The position numbers and the translations under genes were made by a program. Below are positions 12,846-26,952 of a DNA stretch of 64,000 nt, piece by piece. How positions within the stretch are numbered: the first letter of the stretch is position 1; every line of letters starts with the position of its first letter. The stretch is from Trochalopteron elliotii (lineage: Eukaryota; Chordata; Aves; Passeriformes; Leiothrichidae): the NCBI GenBank assembly GCA_024734555.1, contig JANPWX010000030.1:526040-590039 (forward strand). Direction: 5' to 3'. The notes below the pieces were generated by a model that worked only from the letters and a program-made list of their open reading frames with translations, did not search any database and was not told the DNA's origin.

Positions 12846-14906
12846 GTTGAGGGAAGTCCTGACTGAACCCACACATTTGCAGGCTCTCTCAAACTCCCAC
12901 GACTGGCACTGAAACCTCAGTGGAGCTCCCAGGCCGGGCGCTGAGCAAGGGGCAGGTTACACACCCACTTCTGAGGCTCAGATTCTCAACAGTGTCCCCC
13001 TGGTGGGATAACCACGGCTGTGCCTCAGCATCTTTGTTGGTATTCTTCATCAGGAGAGATCTGATGGAACACAGCCGGCACAACCTGTCATCATTTGTGT
13101 GTGACAGCATGGCATTTTCCACAAAGAAACACAGCATGCACTACTATGTGAACATGCTATGAAGGCAGGGCCACGATTCTTTAATTTCCTGCAGTTGGTG
13201 GGAAAAAAATGAAAGAAAAACACCATTACGATCATCAAGGAGGAGACGCCCTTGTCTGAAATCACCATACAGCTACAGATACCTTAAAAGAATTAATTGG
13301 TACCTGCATAAATATGCCTTTGTTTAATAAATGAGATTTCTTTCTGCTGCGTTTCCAGTTGTGAATTAGTATGTAGGGAGGTGACAACTTTATTATTTAC
13401 AAGGGACTCAATAGTCTACCTATACACTCACATCATGCTTCAACCCAGACAACTGACAGTCCATTAGAGATTATTAATACACGAAGACCCACAACCACCT
13501 TATGATTTGTGATATTATTTTCTCCACTTTACAAACAGAGAAAACTACACAACAGCAGTTATCTCAGACAAATAGGTTATTAAAAAGCTCTGTGAGGAAA
13601 CCCACAATGGAAGGCAGCACATTTCCATGGGGCCAGAATTTTTCTCTGGTCTCTGACTCCATGCCTGTGCTTTAATTCACAATTACTACCAAACTTCAGT
13701 GAAGCAAAGCTCAAATAATTAAAGAGACATAGCCTGCTTCCACTGAAGCCTGTGGCAAAACTCTCATTATTTTTAACAGAAGAAAGACTAGACAAAGCAT
13801 TTATAAAACAGTTGTGATCACTGGAAGGCACCACTGAATTCCCAATATTTTTAGCTACAAGACTATATCTATCTAAGAGCAATATTTCTTTTAAAATCTT
13901 CAAACTCTGATCTCAAAACCTACCAGTTTTTTAAAAGGTCTTGTTCTTCAGAAGAACATTATTGAAAAAGCACTGAATGGTTATTACTTAAATTGAATTT
14001 TTTTGTATGAATAATTTAAATGTGTTGCTAAAGCGCATACCAAAGGCCACTCCAGCAAGGGATGGAGTCCCTCTGAGGATTCTCACTTCTTTCATATTTG
14101 CTTTTGCCCCTGGTTATAACAGCTTTTCCTTCATTTTCCAATTAAAATAGTATTGTAATGAGATTTGGAAGATTCATCCAGTCAACAAGCTTATTGCTGT
14201 ATTCACTGAAAAAAATAATGAAATACCTCAAAATGGAGGAAGGAAAGCTTTTCAAAGTCTTTTAGATCAAGTTCTTAATATGAAATTGCTTGGATTATAA
14301 ACCGTGGCAGACATACAGAGATTTTTGCACTTGGCTGACCTGGGGTTTTTTGAATAATGAATTTTTTTCTACATAGATCATGTCCCACTGAAACAAACAC
14401 ATCCTAAAGATCAGGAAAAATGGGTTCCACAACACTTCCTTGCTCAATTTTAAAACAAAAGTTATATTCTGCGTATGACATACGCCTAACACAAAGGCAT
14501 ACACAAGTTCTCACCAAGCCTTTTGGGCAGAAAATGAGCAAATATGCATGACTTCATTATGCTTTAACTGTGACCAAATCACTGCAACCTTCACATACAG
14601 AACTATGCCAACAGCATCAAAAGGACTTGCCTTTATTAAGTGTGAGCAAGAGCTACACTGACCAACGTGAGTATAGCAGCTCTCCCAGGAAAGGTCACAG
14701 GCAAATGAACTGCTGTGAGCCACACCAGGCAGTGGTGAAGGATTCAGCACAGCAGCTGAATGACTCTCCCTGCAAGGAAAGTGATAAACAGGAGGGTCTG
14801 CTCCACTCTGATCTGGTTATATATCTCTCAGGATTTCAAAGAGAAGGATTCATTAAACACCTCTAGAAGCCAGAAAAGCATAGTTAACAGCAGCAAGTTT
14901 AACAAA

Positions 14907-14984
14907 GGAGAAAAATGCCATGATTATTATATCAGAGGGTTCTCCAGGAAACAAAGGATGCAACAACATCATGAAACCATACAT
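14907..14984 (+). pseudogene. Possible decayed C2H2 zinc-finger fragment
   Basis: In the frame starting with GGA at 14907 the translation begins GEK, as in the linker of tandem C2H2 fingers. It then reads C-x7-F, then F-x5-M-x2-H-x4-H. The Phe, the hydrophobic residue and the two histidines fall at C2H2 spacing. The cysteine half is imperfect: one Cys is displaced by a residue and the second is Tyr. No adjacent finger is visible on either side, and the surrounding frame has no other zinc-finger character. It is either a highly decayed piece of a finger gene or a chance match; I cannot decide from one window. Confidence 0.18.
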
Positions 14985-17900
14985 GCCTGTATGTCAAATA
15001 AATCTCAAACAATGAAATTTTTGCATGAGCTCTCCTTGATTTTACAGCACAATGTAAACATTTGTCATGTGGACAATAACTGCCATGTCAGCATAGTTTT
15101 TCAGACATACTCATCCTGATTTAAGAAAATGGAAGAAGCGAAAGCCTAGAGTGATGATGCTTCAAGGAAATTCCAACATTTCAAGTGTTCATACTTTTCA
15201 CTAAAAACATGTAAGGCCACGGGAAGGCAAAGTATGCAACTTGAACAAACATTGCTTCTGACCTACCCACAATCACAAAACAGAATTACAGAAGACTTCA
15301 AGCACAAAAGTAGCTTAGATTGGTCTCAAACAAGGACATCTGTGAATACTCAAAGCTCTTACTATTTTAAAAGGCATGAAAATATTTTTGCAAGTCAGCT
15401 TTAAAGTAAAAAGAATCTTCATTCTTTGCTAGGCTTAGTCTGCACCTCCTGTGAGCTTATCAGTATAAGGAAGTTTAAGTTTTCCACAGTCCTTGGAAAA
15501 GTCCTGTTTTAAGTTGGGCAATGAATCCTGTCATTCCAGGATTCATTACAACGAAGTCCTTCACATCTTCACAACATTACAATCCTGACTAAAGATAAAT
15601 CAGTGAAAAAAATTATTCACTTAAAGCAAAGAATATGCATGCTTCTCTACAGCACCAGACCTTGTGCATGGTTAGACAATTTTTAAACCAGCTTCATTTT
15701 CGGATGAAGAGCAACAGTATTCTCAACAGCAAGGACAACTTGTTCTTTTACAAGCATAAAAGCAAGTCCTTTCTTCTCTTTGGTCAACTGAATGCAAAAA
15801 AATATAATCCCCTATTTAAATTTACTTGCAGTAAGGAGGGGACTAGAAATCTGTTTTACATAGAAATAAAATTATTTCCCCAACTAGTACCTGCATCCAG
15901 AAATGGCCTTACTTGATTCCCTTTGACTACCCATTCTCTCTTCGGATTAACTCACAAGAGATTTGCAAACTCAAACCACATTTACAAAAAACACTACCTG
16001 CTGTCTCCTTGGAGGAACATCTCCTAAGTAGCTCAATTTTCCATAAAGGAATCTGAACTTTCTCCATTCTTCACAACACAGGGGCTTCTGTATCACAAGA
16101 AAGGATTTCATCATGCTGGTGAACACAGTGCAATTTCAGCTGTTTAAGCCATCTGTACAACTGAATTTCTTTGTACAAACTAATCCAATTCAATCTCATT
16201 TGTGTCTTTTCAGTCATCTAAATATTTTCATCCTTGCAGATAACTGTACATCCATGCCAGCTACTAAATGTCAGTCACTCACACACTTTCCCTGCTCTCC
16301 TGGCCCCTCTCTAAATCTCAGACACCAGCTAGTTTCACATTACTCCACGATGTGCCAGGTAACCATTAGTCTCATTTCACAGCTGAAGACACAGATTTGA
16401 AAAAAATGTACTCAACTTGATTAAACTGAGGGAAAAAAGAAAAAAAAAAAAAGACTTGTGAGTTAACACTTGTGCTCAACAGAAACAGAGTAAAGGATAA
16501 GAACTATTTAACACACTTTTAGAACTGGACTACTGAAACTTGAAATTAATACAATACTATCATTATGTTCAGCAAAGTAATGTTTTGAAAGCACTCATTA
16601 AGCCTAACTTTGATCACAAAAAGGCCATATGCTACTACAGCAGATTTTTAAAATATAAAAGGGGATGCATAGGACTTACATTAATAAACATTCAAAAGGA
16701 GCCCACACATAAAAATAAAGTGGGGGGAAGCCTATAATTCTTCACACAATCTTTCATACAATATTAAATTGTACTATTAATCTGTGCTACCACAAAAAAA
16801 AAAAAGTTGGAAACCTACTTACCAAAAGGGTAATCCTTTGCTTTATATACCCAGAAAGAGATAGGGTGATTAAAGTACATTTAATATTTGATATGCAAAA
16901 GAATTAAAGAAGAGAAAAATAAACTGGTACCAGATCTAATTTCACACTCAGGGGATTACAATGTAGAGAATACACACAAGCATTCTTCACTGACAAGAGC
17001 ACTGTGAAATGCTCAGTAGATTGCTAGCACTCTTAGGATTTAAAAGATTTAATGTTCTGCTTCGTTACTTCACAGCATGCAAAAGTTTGGAGGCCAGTGG
17101 AAGACCAAGCAGCTTAGCAAGGAAAAATGACAGAAGAAAAGCGCCTCATCAAACTTACAGGATCTTGATGGACCTTTTTTGACAGCATTTTACTGTGCTT
17201 ACATTGTGAAAATTAAAAAACAGGGTCCTTCTGTTCCCTTAGGGTAATCAAGGCCATGTAGTGGGTGCCATTCTGACTGCCCCAAAAGTACCCTGTACAT
17301 GTACTGACATCCTAATTTTACTTACCCAAATAAAAAGAAACTTAAGTCCTTTTCTGCTATAAGGAATAACACCTGCCTCTCTTAAAAAACATATATACTT
17401 GCATGAGGGAAAAAAAAAAAAGAGAGAGAAACAAATTCATCAGACTCATATCTGGAGTAGCTGAATTAGATTGCTTGTCCTGGATCTCCAGGAGTGCACA
17501 CTTGGCAAATGCATGCTTTCCCATGGTCAGCACTGGGGTGGACCATTGCTCCTCAATGTAAGAATCATAATTAGGGCAAAGCATCTTTGTGAGCTGCAGT
17601 AATTTCCCCCTTTTCTCCCCCGTGCAGCCAAGCAGGAGCAACCCTGCAGGGTAGGTGACAGCACTACAATAGCTAATCCCAACAAGAGAAACTCTGAGCA
17701 AGGAAATGTGCTCTGAAAATGCAATATGTATTCTAAGAGGATGAGAGTCCTGAGAAAACAGAAGGCCTCAGTAATCAGGCCCTGGGATGAGAAGGTGGCT
17801 CTCTTCCCTAAGAAGTCCTTTCAAATCTTGGGTATTTAGTTTAGCTCAAAGAAAACGAGCTCTTTTGTTAAACAAACACCTAATCACCTAGAAATTTTAG

Positions 17901-20900
17901 AGGCACACATACAACTTCAAGAAAAAATAACTTCAAACAACTGAATTTGGCGTTTAAGGTGCCCTCTAAATTATCTGCATAACACAAAGCGTTTTGCAGT
18001 TGTTTTTACACCTTTTACGAAGAAACATTTTGGGGAAAAGGTTTTGTTCCTCTTGTTCTGTTTAGAAAGAGCTTGAGGGGAAAGTCAAAATCCACACAAA
18101 ATACACCTCCCCTGCCCATCCCTTCTTGTGGTGCCTCCTGGGGCCTGTCAAAAGCCTCCCCCAGTGCTGAAGAGCACTGATGGGTCTGATACACCACAAG
18201 CACGGCCTGAATGCCTCAGGGGGAGCCCCTAGCCTCCTTATGCTTTATTCCCCCTTCTTGGTTACCGTTTCACCAAGGCCTGCCCTCACATACTTCCTAT
18301 TTTCATCCCTGAAGAAACCCACCCGGGCCGGGAAGAGCCCATCCCAGGAGGAGGTGGCGGCTCCTCAGGGACCGCACAGGGGAAGCAGTTTCTGTCTTGT
18401 GCCTCTTCACAAGTTGCAACCTGTTAGCAGAGAGCTTGTCACCGATCTCCCCTGGTCCTGAGCAGTCCCAACTACATGATGAATGGACATTAAATCAACC
18501 ACATTCACTTTGTTGAAAGCATACACAAGGAGCAAAAGCATCTGAAGCTCTGCACAGGAATGCCTGAGCCGGCAGTAAGTCGGCTGTGTGATGTGCTCTG
18601 ACACCACGGCCTCACCGCTCAGAGTGAGAGCAGCACTCGGCCTGAACAATTGACATTCCTCACCACTTCATCCCTCCCCTCCCTTTCCCTGCTAGCTGTA
18701 CCCAGCAAGGATGTGACACTGATGAAAAAGGAAAATCCTTTTCCTTCTTTCCTTTTCCATGCCAGCTTACACTTCAGCTCAGGAGAGCTGCACAGCTTAC
18801 AGAGCTGCAATGGCACAGCCAACCCACGGTGTGAGGCCACATGGCCATGAGAGAAAAGGATGTCTCAGATGAAGGGACAGCAGGTGGCAAGGGAAGGACA
18901 GCCAACACATTTGAAATCATCACAGTTACATGATTTTTTGGCAATATATGCAGCTTCACATGTGCTCTCCCATCACGACTCTCCCATGGCTCTACATAGC
19001 ACAGAGAGTTCAAGGGTCGTGCGTTGACAACTGGAATTTCTGTAGCTGACTTGCTAATTTAAAATTGTGCAGGCTGCATTTCTACCAACAGGAGCATGTT
19101 CTCTGTGAGTTCATCCATTCCCAAGTCTCACTGAGCACCATCACCCACCTCCTAACCCCGTCATATTATTCCAAAAGTATTCAGACTCCGTAGCTTTGCC
19201 AGGTAGGGAAGCAAAAGGAAGACAGAACTGAAGAAGAAACAAACCAGGATTCCCTAAGCAGTTCTAGCTAATGCAAAGTTTGAAATATCTAGCTCTATTT
19301 TATTTTATATCCCATATGAAAATGTTTGTTACAGCAAGTACCACACAGCATGTAAGCAATAATTGCTTTAGAAGGAACAGTAGTATGCAAGATGAGTATT
19401 AGTGCTGAGGCCAAGAGAGTCCAGGAAGAGCTCATTTACAAAAGAAAGCCATTTGAATTAGAAAGTGTATATTAGTAAGTAAGGGTCACATCAGCATATG
19501 TATTTTCATCAAATATAAGGCAGCTCTAAATGTAGTATGAAATAGTTGCTATTTACAGGACATTATTAGAGCCATACAATATAGTGTTTCATTTTGAAAG
19601 CTTACTGGACTTAAACTAGACTGGATGGACAAAACAGAAGGCTACTTACTATTTAAGCAGCACTAACCTCAGAAGGATATTAAGTTTATAGCCTGGTGCT
19701 GCTTACTCATAACAAAGTCTAATTACGGCCTAGACAAGCACACCCACTGGCTTCAGCAAGACTCGGCAAAGAAAAAGGCAGGATCCAGTGTGTGTCAGGT
19801 TTGGCAGCTCCCTGATGAAGTGCTCTAGAGGAAACAAACCATTCGGCCAGTTAATAGAGGAAACTATTTAACACGGAAGCTGGGGAGAAGTGATGCAACT
19901 CGCTCACCACCAGAGCAGTCGCTGCCAGGGCCAGAAGCAGGGCCCGGGAGCTCCACAGCTTCCGCCTGTGTGCACAAGACCATCAGATCTCCTCATGGAA
20001 AATTATCACCTCCAGCAGATCCTTCATTTCATAGTTTGTTTGCAGCTTCGAAAGGAAGTTAGTGAATCACTTGTTTTTATTACACTGGTAATTGTATAGG
20101 GACTTCAATTATATATATGTCCCATCTTCTATTCTATTAGAGGAACGTACTTTTCTGCAGCTATAATAAAATGCAGAAAGACAATAAAGGAAAATAACTG
20201 GGGAAGAAACTGAGGACTAAATGACTGTTGTTTTTGAGCTCCACCTCCCATCATGAGACAAACATCAAGTAGTAAATCCGTTCTGCATATCAGCTTGGCA
20301 TACCACAACACACAAAATACACACCCATCCAACTGGTATCTCTCCCTCAAAACACTGAATATTCAATGCCAGCAGTATCAACCTAGACAGCAATTTCACT
20401 CCAAGAGCTATCTCTTGGTTTTGTGTTGGGCTCTCTGTTTTGCTCTTCAAACTATACTCCACATTGCCTATAGACTACTCCTGATCATAGTCCCTGCTCA
20501 AAGAATCTTAGTTCAATCAGACCAGACAAAGTGGCCTCCAACAAAGTGGCTGTGAGGTGCCTCTGTTACAGGGTGTCACAGCTGGGACCACTGATCACGG
20601 CAGAACTGTCCTATGGAGAGCATCCTGAAAAGCAAGGCCATGATAATGCAGGGACTGCAAGACAGTGACACATCGTGGGGAAACTGTGTCAAACTGCCTA
20701 AATGTGGATTCTTTGCTGCATCGCTTTTATGTTCTCTACTTGTATTTATAAAAACCAGACTTTCTTAAACTGTGCAGACTCAAGTGTGGAGATGAACCTG
20801 ACTGTACTTAAGGGCTGGCAATGTATAAGGAAAAAATCTTTGTTCTGTTCATAACAAGCTATGCATAATTTGTTGCAACTGTAGAACAACGGCCTAGATA

Positions 20901-23900
20901 AAGTGAATACCCACAGCAGTTGTGTTCCTGACATATCACAGCACTTGTAGTCTCAAAACATCTAAGGGGCCAACTACCTGTGTTTCTGAAAAATAACAAA
21001 AAAAAAACTGTGGAAGGAGGAAGGGATGGAGGTGAGAGTAGAGCATGGCACATTGCTCCACTGAAAAAATTACAGCTTATATCTCTCCATTAAAACATTC
21101 AAACCAACTACATCAACAACACCCACTTTATCTATCACAAACACACACCTGCTTTTGAAATGCCTTGAAAAGCAATTCATCAAAGCAGGGCAGCCCAGCA
21201 GGCCATGCCCACACATGGTCTTCCCATGCTGAAGCTTGTCCCAGAGCCCACCACCCTGCTGCAGGATGATCCAGTGGAGCCACCAGCCACAGTGCAGGCA
21301 GGGGCTGGCAGTGGCTCCCTGCGCACAGAACACTTCCCATCCCTTTTGCCAGGTCTCCTGAAATGCTTGATCTCTCTGTGCATTAAGCAGAGGGGAAATT
21401 GCAGTCATGCATATACAAAATAAGCAAAAGCCTAACATGACAATTTTGGATGTGTACTAACTGGTGAATCAGACATTTTCCACCTCTCATCTCTTTCCTC
21501 TGTTAACTGACGAGTCAAACTAATCCCTCCCCTTTGAAACTGTAATATTCAGATGAGAAGTGTAAAAGCAGACTTGCTCTTTAATTCTAAATTCTACATG
21601 TATTTTGGTTACAGTCTTAATAAGGGCATGCTAAAGGCCCTTCAGTCGCTTCCTTTCCTCTTGATTTTTATCTTGTTTCATTCAAATTACTATGTACGAC
21701 TTCATACAGTTTTCCTGTTTCAAGCATTGAAACCTGAATGCAGTAACAATCAGACTGCCATTAAACTCTAAGGCTTCCCCAGCAAACACAAGCAAACCTG
21801 CAATTTCTTTTGCATGCCAATCTTAGCAATGCTGCAGGTATCTCTACATGGTGTGAGGCATGCATCTATGTGCTTCTCCTCAGTGAGCTGGGAGGAGGAG
21901 AAGTAGTGAAGGAAAAGGGTAAAAAACCATAGTGGTTATTATGTCACTGCATCCATTTTTCAGGATGCAGTCCTAAGGAAAAGCTCTTGGGTTCACGTAC
22001 CAGCAGGAACAGCCAGTTGGGATTCCTGCCTCACTCAAGAGGAAGAACTTCAAAAAGCACACACAACTGGTTCTCAGGCTCTTCAAAGAGCTCTAGAAGC
22101 AGGAAAATACCAGACTACAATATATTCAAAACCCAGTAATAACAGTGGCAGCTTCTGCCATCTTCTCACATTAGAGATGTATCTGCAACCAACCCCAGGA
22201 GTGAACACAGATAACAAGCCAGTATAATCAGCCCACGGGAAAAAAATGGAAGTCAGGAAGAGGGAAGGTGGAGGCGTCTCCCAAAATATTTAAATTTAAC
22301 TATTTTGGTAAACTACTGCACTGGAAGTTTTAAAGATTAACTTGAGGGGAGGTAGAGGTTAGGGTAGAAGTAGAAAAGAAAGAAGTTGAAAAATGCTTAT
22401 TTTTGATCAGTGTTGTCAGATGTGCTCTTCAACTTTTAACTCTGCTTCCTTGAAGAAGAAAGTGAGCTACAAAGGGGTTGCCAAGCTTCGAAGCAGAAAA
22501 AAAAAGGAAAATAAGCAAGCAGGTAAATGTCTCAAAGACACAGCTTCAAAAGGAACTGACAGTGCCAACACCATTAGCTGGGGAGACTGCCTGCATAAAT
22601 CCATCCATATTTGAATGTGTAATTTTCCCAAAGCTTACAACTGAATCAAAGGCTATTTCATACTCCAGGAAAAAAGAAAGGTTCTGAATGAAGGAGGGAA
22701 AGAAAACCAAAAATCAGCACGGCTGTGCCAGTGAGAAGAGCACAGGCTGACCCCCACACAGACGTGCTGTAAGCTCATGGTATGATTTCATCCACAAGAG
22801 CCTCCCATGGTAGTGCCTGACGGAAATGCTGCTGCCTGCACCCTACAGCGATGCCAGCACGCCTGTTTACACAGCCACCCAGAGAATCAGATCTGGCTTT
22901 GCCACGCAAAACAAAAGCCACAGAACACGTCGGGGTTTTTTGCATTTTTAAGCCAGATGCAGTCCCTGTTCTGGGTCATGTGAGAGCTGCATGGCTGCGC
23001 CAGAACAACCTGTGTGCATGTGTGCGTGGGGCTGAAACAGAGGATGTGGATTCATCTCGTAAAAACACAGTTAAAGCCAGCTCTCCCTGCCAGGGACAAA
23101 CTTACCTAGGCTAAGAGGAATTTATAAACAAGCAAGTAAAACCTGTCCACGTAAGTCCTTCTGGAGACAAAGCTACATCTCGTGCACTGCTGTACTGTGT
23201 ATCCAACAGACATTTTCAGGGGATGAGTAAATAACACCGTGTTCCAAAAATGCTGGCTCCCTGTCACTGTCTGCTGTCACTAGGGAGTCCCCTACAGAGT
23301 GTAGGACATAAGCCACCTGCTGAAGGGATTGCCTGTGGCTGGCACACCCAGGCTGCAGCCCTGATTTTAGGTTACAAAAGGATAAACTGTGACGTGGCAT
23401 CCCAAGTGAGGCAACTGTGCTCAAGAAAATGCACATGGGAAAGCTTTACTTGCAGACCCCAGAGCTCTTGTGTTCTAATGTATGTAACACTGATGTTCAA
23501 ACAGAGCTCTGAATCCAAGGGGGAAATGCAGTTGCTAAAACATTTGTATTACAAGCAGGGTTTTGAGTGGTTCTGAGTGCCGTTAAATGCCTGTTTCTTT
23601 TACTACATATCAGGTTCAAATCCCTTCAACTCCATTTACTTCAACTTTTAAAAAGATAAAATTCCTCACTCATTTGCATTACTTTTGCAATCTCTATGTT
23701 TTGTTTCATTCATACATTCATAACTGCTTAAATGATCTTTGATTTGGAGAAGCTGAATTCTCATTTGCAAGGCAAACAGCATTCATACCCAAGGAAAACA
23801 AAATGCTCATCACTTTTATTAAAGTAAGAATACCTTTCCACCTTTTCAAATGTTTGATTCCTGTTCCCCTGAGTTTTAACTCTCTGCAGAGTTATCACAG

Positions 23901-24016
23901 CACACTTCAACAGACCTTTTCCACCACTAGAGTGAGAAAACACTTAGATGTGAACTCTTGCTTTGAAACAGAACAGAAAACTCTGTGAGGCTTCTGCAGA
24001 ATGTAAAATAAGTCTT

Positions 24017-24057
24017 ATGTGCAGTAAAAAATCATGTGCAGTAAAAAATCATGTGCA
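24017..24057. repeat. Tandem repeat, 17-bp unit, 2.4 copies
   Basis: ATGTGCAGTAAAAAATC occurs at 24017-24033 and 24034-24050, followed by a 7-base partial third copy to 24057. The two full copies are identical. Confidence 0.9.
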
Positions 24058-25777
24058 ACAATGCAGAGGAGGAAAGCAGCAAGAGTTACTGGTTTGACTA
24101 AGTCTTGCACAGCTAAGTTTTGGAGAATAAAGTAACCATATAGAAAACTCATATACACTGAAAAAAAAACAGTTTGAAAAAGGTAACAGGGTTCATTTTT
24201 TGCCCCCCACTCCATCCCAGCAAGCCTCACAATTACTTAGACAAGAAGAGGCATTTTATGCCTTTTATTGACAGAGATTTCCAATCCACATAATCCATAT
24301 TCCATGCATAATCCCAGCATCCATGTAATCCATATTCCACTTACTTTTATAAATTAATAATTTTGAAAAATAATATATACAGACCTGAAAGTACAACCAA
24401 AGAACAACTCCAAAAAGTGTCTTAACCAAAGCTAGTACTAACTCACAGAAGCTTTCAGCTCACTGAGAAAATTAAGTTGCAAAGCTCCAATTTGCAGCTC
24501 TTCAGCTCTTTAGCACTATGCTATGGTACACAGCTGAAAAGAGTTCCTCAAGATTTGGAAGCACATCCTAATGATGTTTATTTATGTGAAAACAGATGCA
24601 AGTAGTCAAACTCACACAAAATATATTTTATCAATTCTCTCCAGCTACCTCCCCCAGGTTTACATTTACTTCTGTTTAACAGCTATTTTCTTCTTACTCG
24701 AATATTTCAATAAAATCCCCAAAAGAAGATTATAAGTTTCTCATACTGCATTTATTTCACCTCTGACAACAGTGAGAGAACCTTTGGCTCCCTGGAATCA
24801 CACCAGCAAAAAAATACATCATGGGTGCTGCAAGAAACTTCTGCTGCTCATGAAACGTTCTCAGAGTGTACGGCACATACCGTGTCCAGCAGTTACTGTG
24901 CTTTCCTAGAAAGAAGCATATGATGTACATCTAGCAAAACTGACTGTAGCAGTTGAAAAACAAAAGGAATGTAACAACAAGGTTATTTTTCTCCTGCTTC
25001 TTAGACACCATGGGCTGACAAAGTGCCACCTCTAAGAAAGTCCCGCCTATTTGGTAAGAAGTGTTAGCACTAGAAAATTCCCTATTGTGAGGATACAAAC
25101 TCCAGAAGTTTGGTCAAGAGTTGTATGACAGATACACATTGATAAAGCCACTATTTCCAGCTTTAGAAAGCATTCCAGCATTCAGTTTTCTTTCTGCTTT
25201 ATGTTTTGGCTGAGTATGTGGCCTCTAAGTCCTTCTGGTGCTGTCCCTGAAATGATGCAAAGAAATTGCAAATTCAACATTTCCATACACATGGAATTAT
25301 ATAAGGAATGCCAGGACAACGCAGACTTACTAAAAAATATATTACTCATGTTCAAATATTTTGTAGTTATTTTTTCTCTACTGAAAAGAGCTTAAACTTG
25401 TATTTCTCACATATGTTGCAGAGTACAAAGTCCTAGGGAAGAGGAACACACTTCAAAGTATACCTAAAGAATATTTCTCTTTTAGGATAAAAAAAACCCC
25501 ATTTTTAATATAATTTTTAGTTGTCAAACATATTTCAAAGAGAGATGATCAAGTCAGATCTCATTACTGAGCCTGGTAGAGAGATTACTGGATAAAATTC
25601 CTTGAGCTGTGCAGGTCTGACTAAGCATTGCTCTGTAAAAGCTTGATATGAAGCTACAGACTTCAGCATAACAGGGAAACAGGCTACTCCACTTTTGCAC
25701 CCAGATCATAATTTGGAGCTTATGCTCATCCTAAAACTGGCCCTACCTCTTTACTTTGATGTCGGTGCCACAACTGC

Positions 25778-25815
25778 TGTCACTCCCATGGAAACCTGTG
25801 TCACTCCCATGGAAA
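25778..25815. repeat. Short direct repeat, 21-bp period
   Basis: TGTCACTCCCATGGAAA occurs at 25778-25794 and identically at 25799-25815, separated by 4 bases. It is a simple local duplication with no recognisable parent element. Confidence 0.85.
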
Positions 25816-26657
25816 ACTCCCACTGCCTACACTAAGAGGCTCCAACCTGTGCTGTACACCCAATAAAAGACCTTTTCTCAAAGTCATTTAAAGCCTTGAG
25901 AGAAAGTAAAACAAATAAACAAATGGTGAGGTTGATGGAGAGAAGGAATAGAAATAGAGAAAAGAAGACACAGCTTCTCAGTAGTATTATAAGCATGGTT
26001 ATTTGGAAAGAAGCCTATGGATTTCTACTGTTTATTTTGAGCTACAAAATACAAATTAAGTACTACAACTTAAACAACTATTTCCTTATTCATTAGACTC
26101 AGGTATGCATCAAGCCTTTATATATTAAAATGATGAATAATTCTGCATATATCATTCAGCAAAAGCTCATGCATGTTATATGACATGAAGGAAAAATGAA
26201 TCAACAGGCAAGTCAGGGAAAGACATTCAATGACTAAGCATCAGACCTGGCAAGGACAACAGTGAAGCAATCCCTGCACTGACAAGTGGAGTTAATACAC
26301 AATACAGACAAGGTGGGCCAAACTTCTTGTGCTCAGAAAGCAGCAAAGCCTGGAAGAACAAGATAGCAAATAATTGTAAAGACTGACATGCCTACTGTTT
26401 CCTGCTGAAGAGCAGTGGTGGCAAGAGCACTGCTGTGCAAGAGCTATGGCTGGCTGCTTCCCTCTCCCCTCGCCTGCCAGCTCCACAGCAGGGGCTGCAA
26501 GGAAACAGCACAGACAAAAGGGAATATAAGGCAAAAGCACAGCAGACAGTGAACAAGAAAAAATGGTTGTCTAGCCAAAGTTCACTTCTTTTTAAAATAC
26601 TTGTATCTCTAATATCACCAAAAACTTTCTGGATATTCATCTTGATGGAAGCTGTTT

Positions 26658-26952
26658 GAGATTTTTTTACAGGCGTGTGAAGTGACAGGACAAGGGGTAA
26701 ATGGCTTTAAACTGAAAGAGGGCACGTTTAGATTCCAGGCAACAGGAAGAAATTCTTTACTGTGAGGGTGGTAAGGCACTGGAACACGTTGTCCAGTGAA
26801 GTTGTGGATGCTCCATCCCTGGAAGTGTTCAGGGCAAGGCTGGGTGGGGCTCTGAACAACCTGGTCTAGTACAAAGTGTCCATGCCCATGGCAGGAGGAT
26901 TGAAACTATACAGTGCCCTTAAGGTCACTCCCAGCCCAACCCATTCTATGAA
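26658..26952 (+). mobile_element. CR1 LINE, 5'-truncated 3' end
   Basis: This is the 3' terminal part of a Chicken Repeat 1 non-LTR retrotransposon in plus orientation. The recognisable blocks follow consensus order: GGACAAGGGGTAA, then TTTAAACTGAAAGAGGG, then TTTACTGTGAGGGTGGTAAG, then GGCACTGGAACA, then TCCATCCCTGGAAGTGTTCA, then AACCTGGTCTAGT. It ends with a tail resembling CCCATTCTATGAAA, which matches the ATTCTATGA-type terminus of CR1. It carries 3'-UTR only and no coding capacity, as expected because most CR1 copies are 5'-truncated on insertion. Divergence from the remembered consensus is moderate, so the insertion is neither recent nor ancient. The 5' boundary is approximate. Confidence 0.93.

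Larger units (their letters stand above)
12301..26657. other. Unique non-coding stretch with minor repeats
   Basis: Over 14 kb I recognise no supported gene and no diagnostic transposon. Separate entries cover an inverted repeat (12807-12845), a zinc-finger-like remnant (14907-14984) and small tandem duplications (24017-24057, 25778-25815). A runs occur near 16440-16452, 16794-16805 and 17410-17421. A 14-base word, TAATCCATATTCCA, is repeated at 24291-24304 and 24326-24339. Patches near 18130-18470 and 21190-21350 are GC-richer but show no exon or repeat that I can name. Confidence 0.5.
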
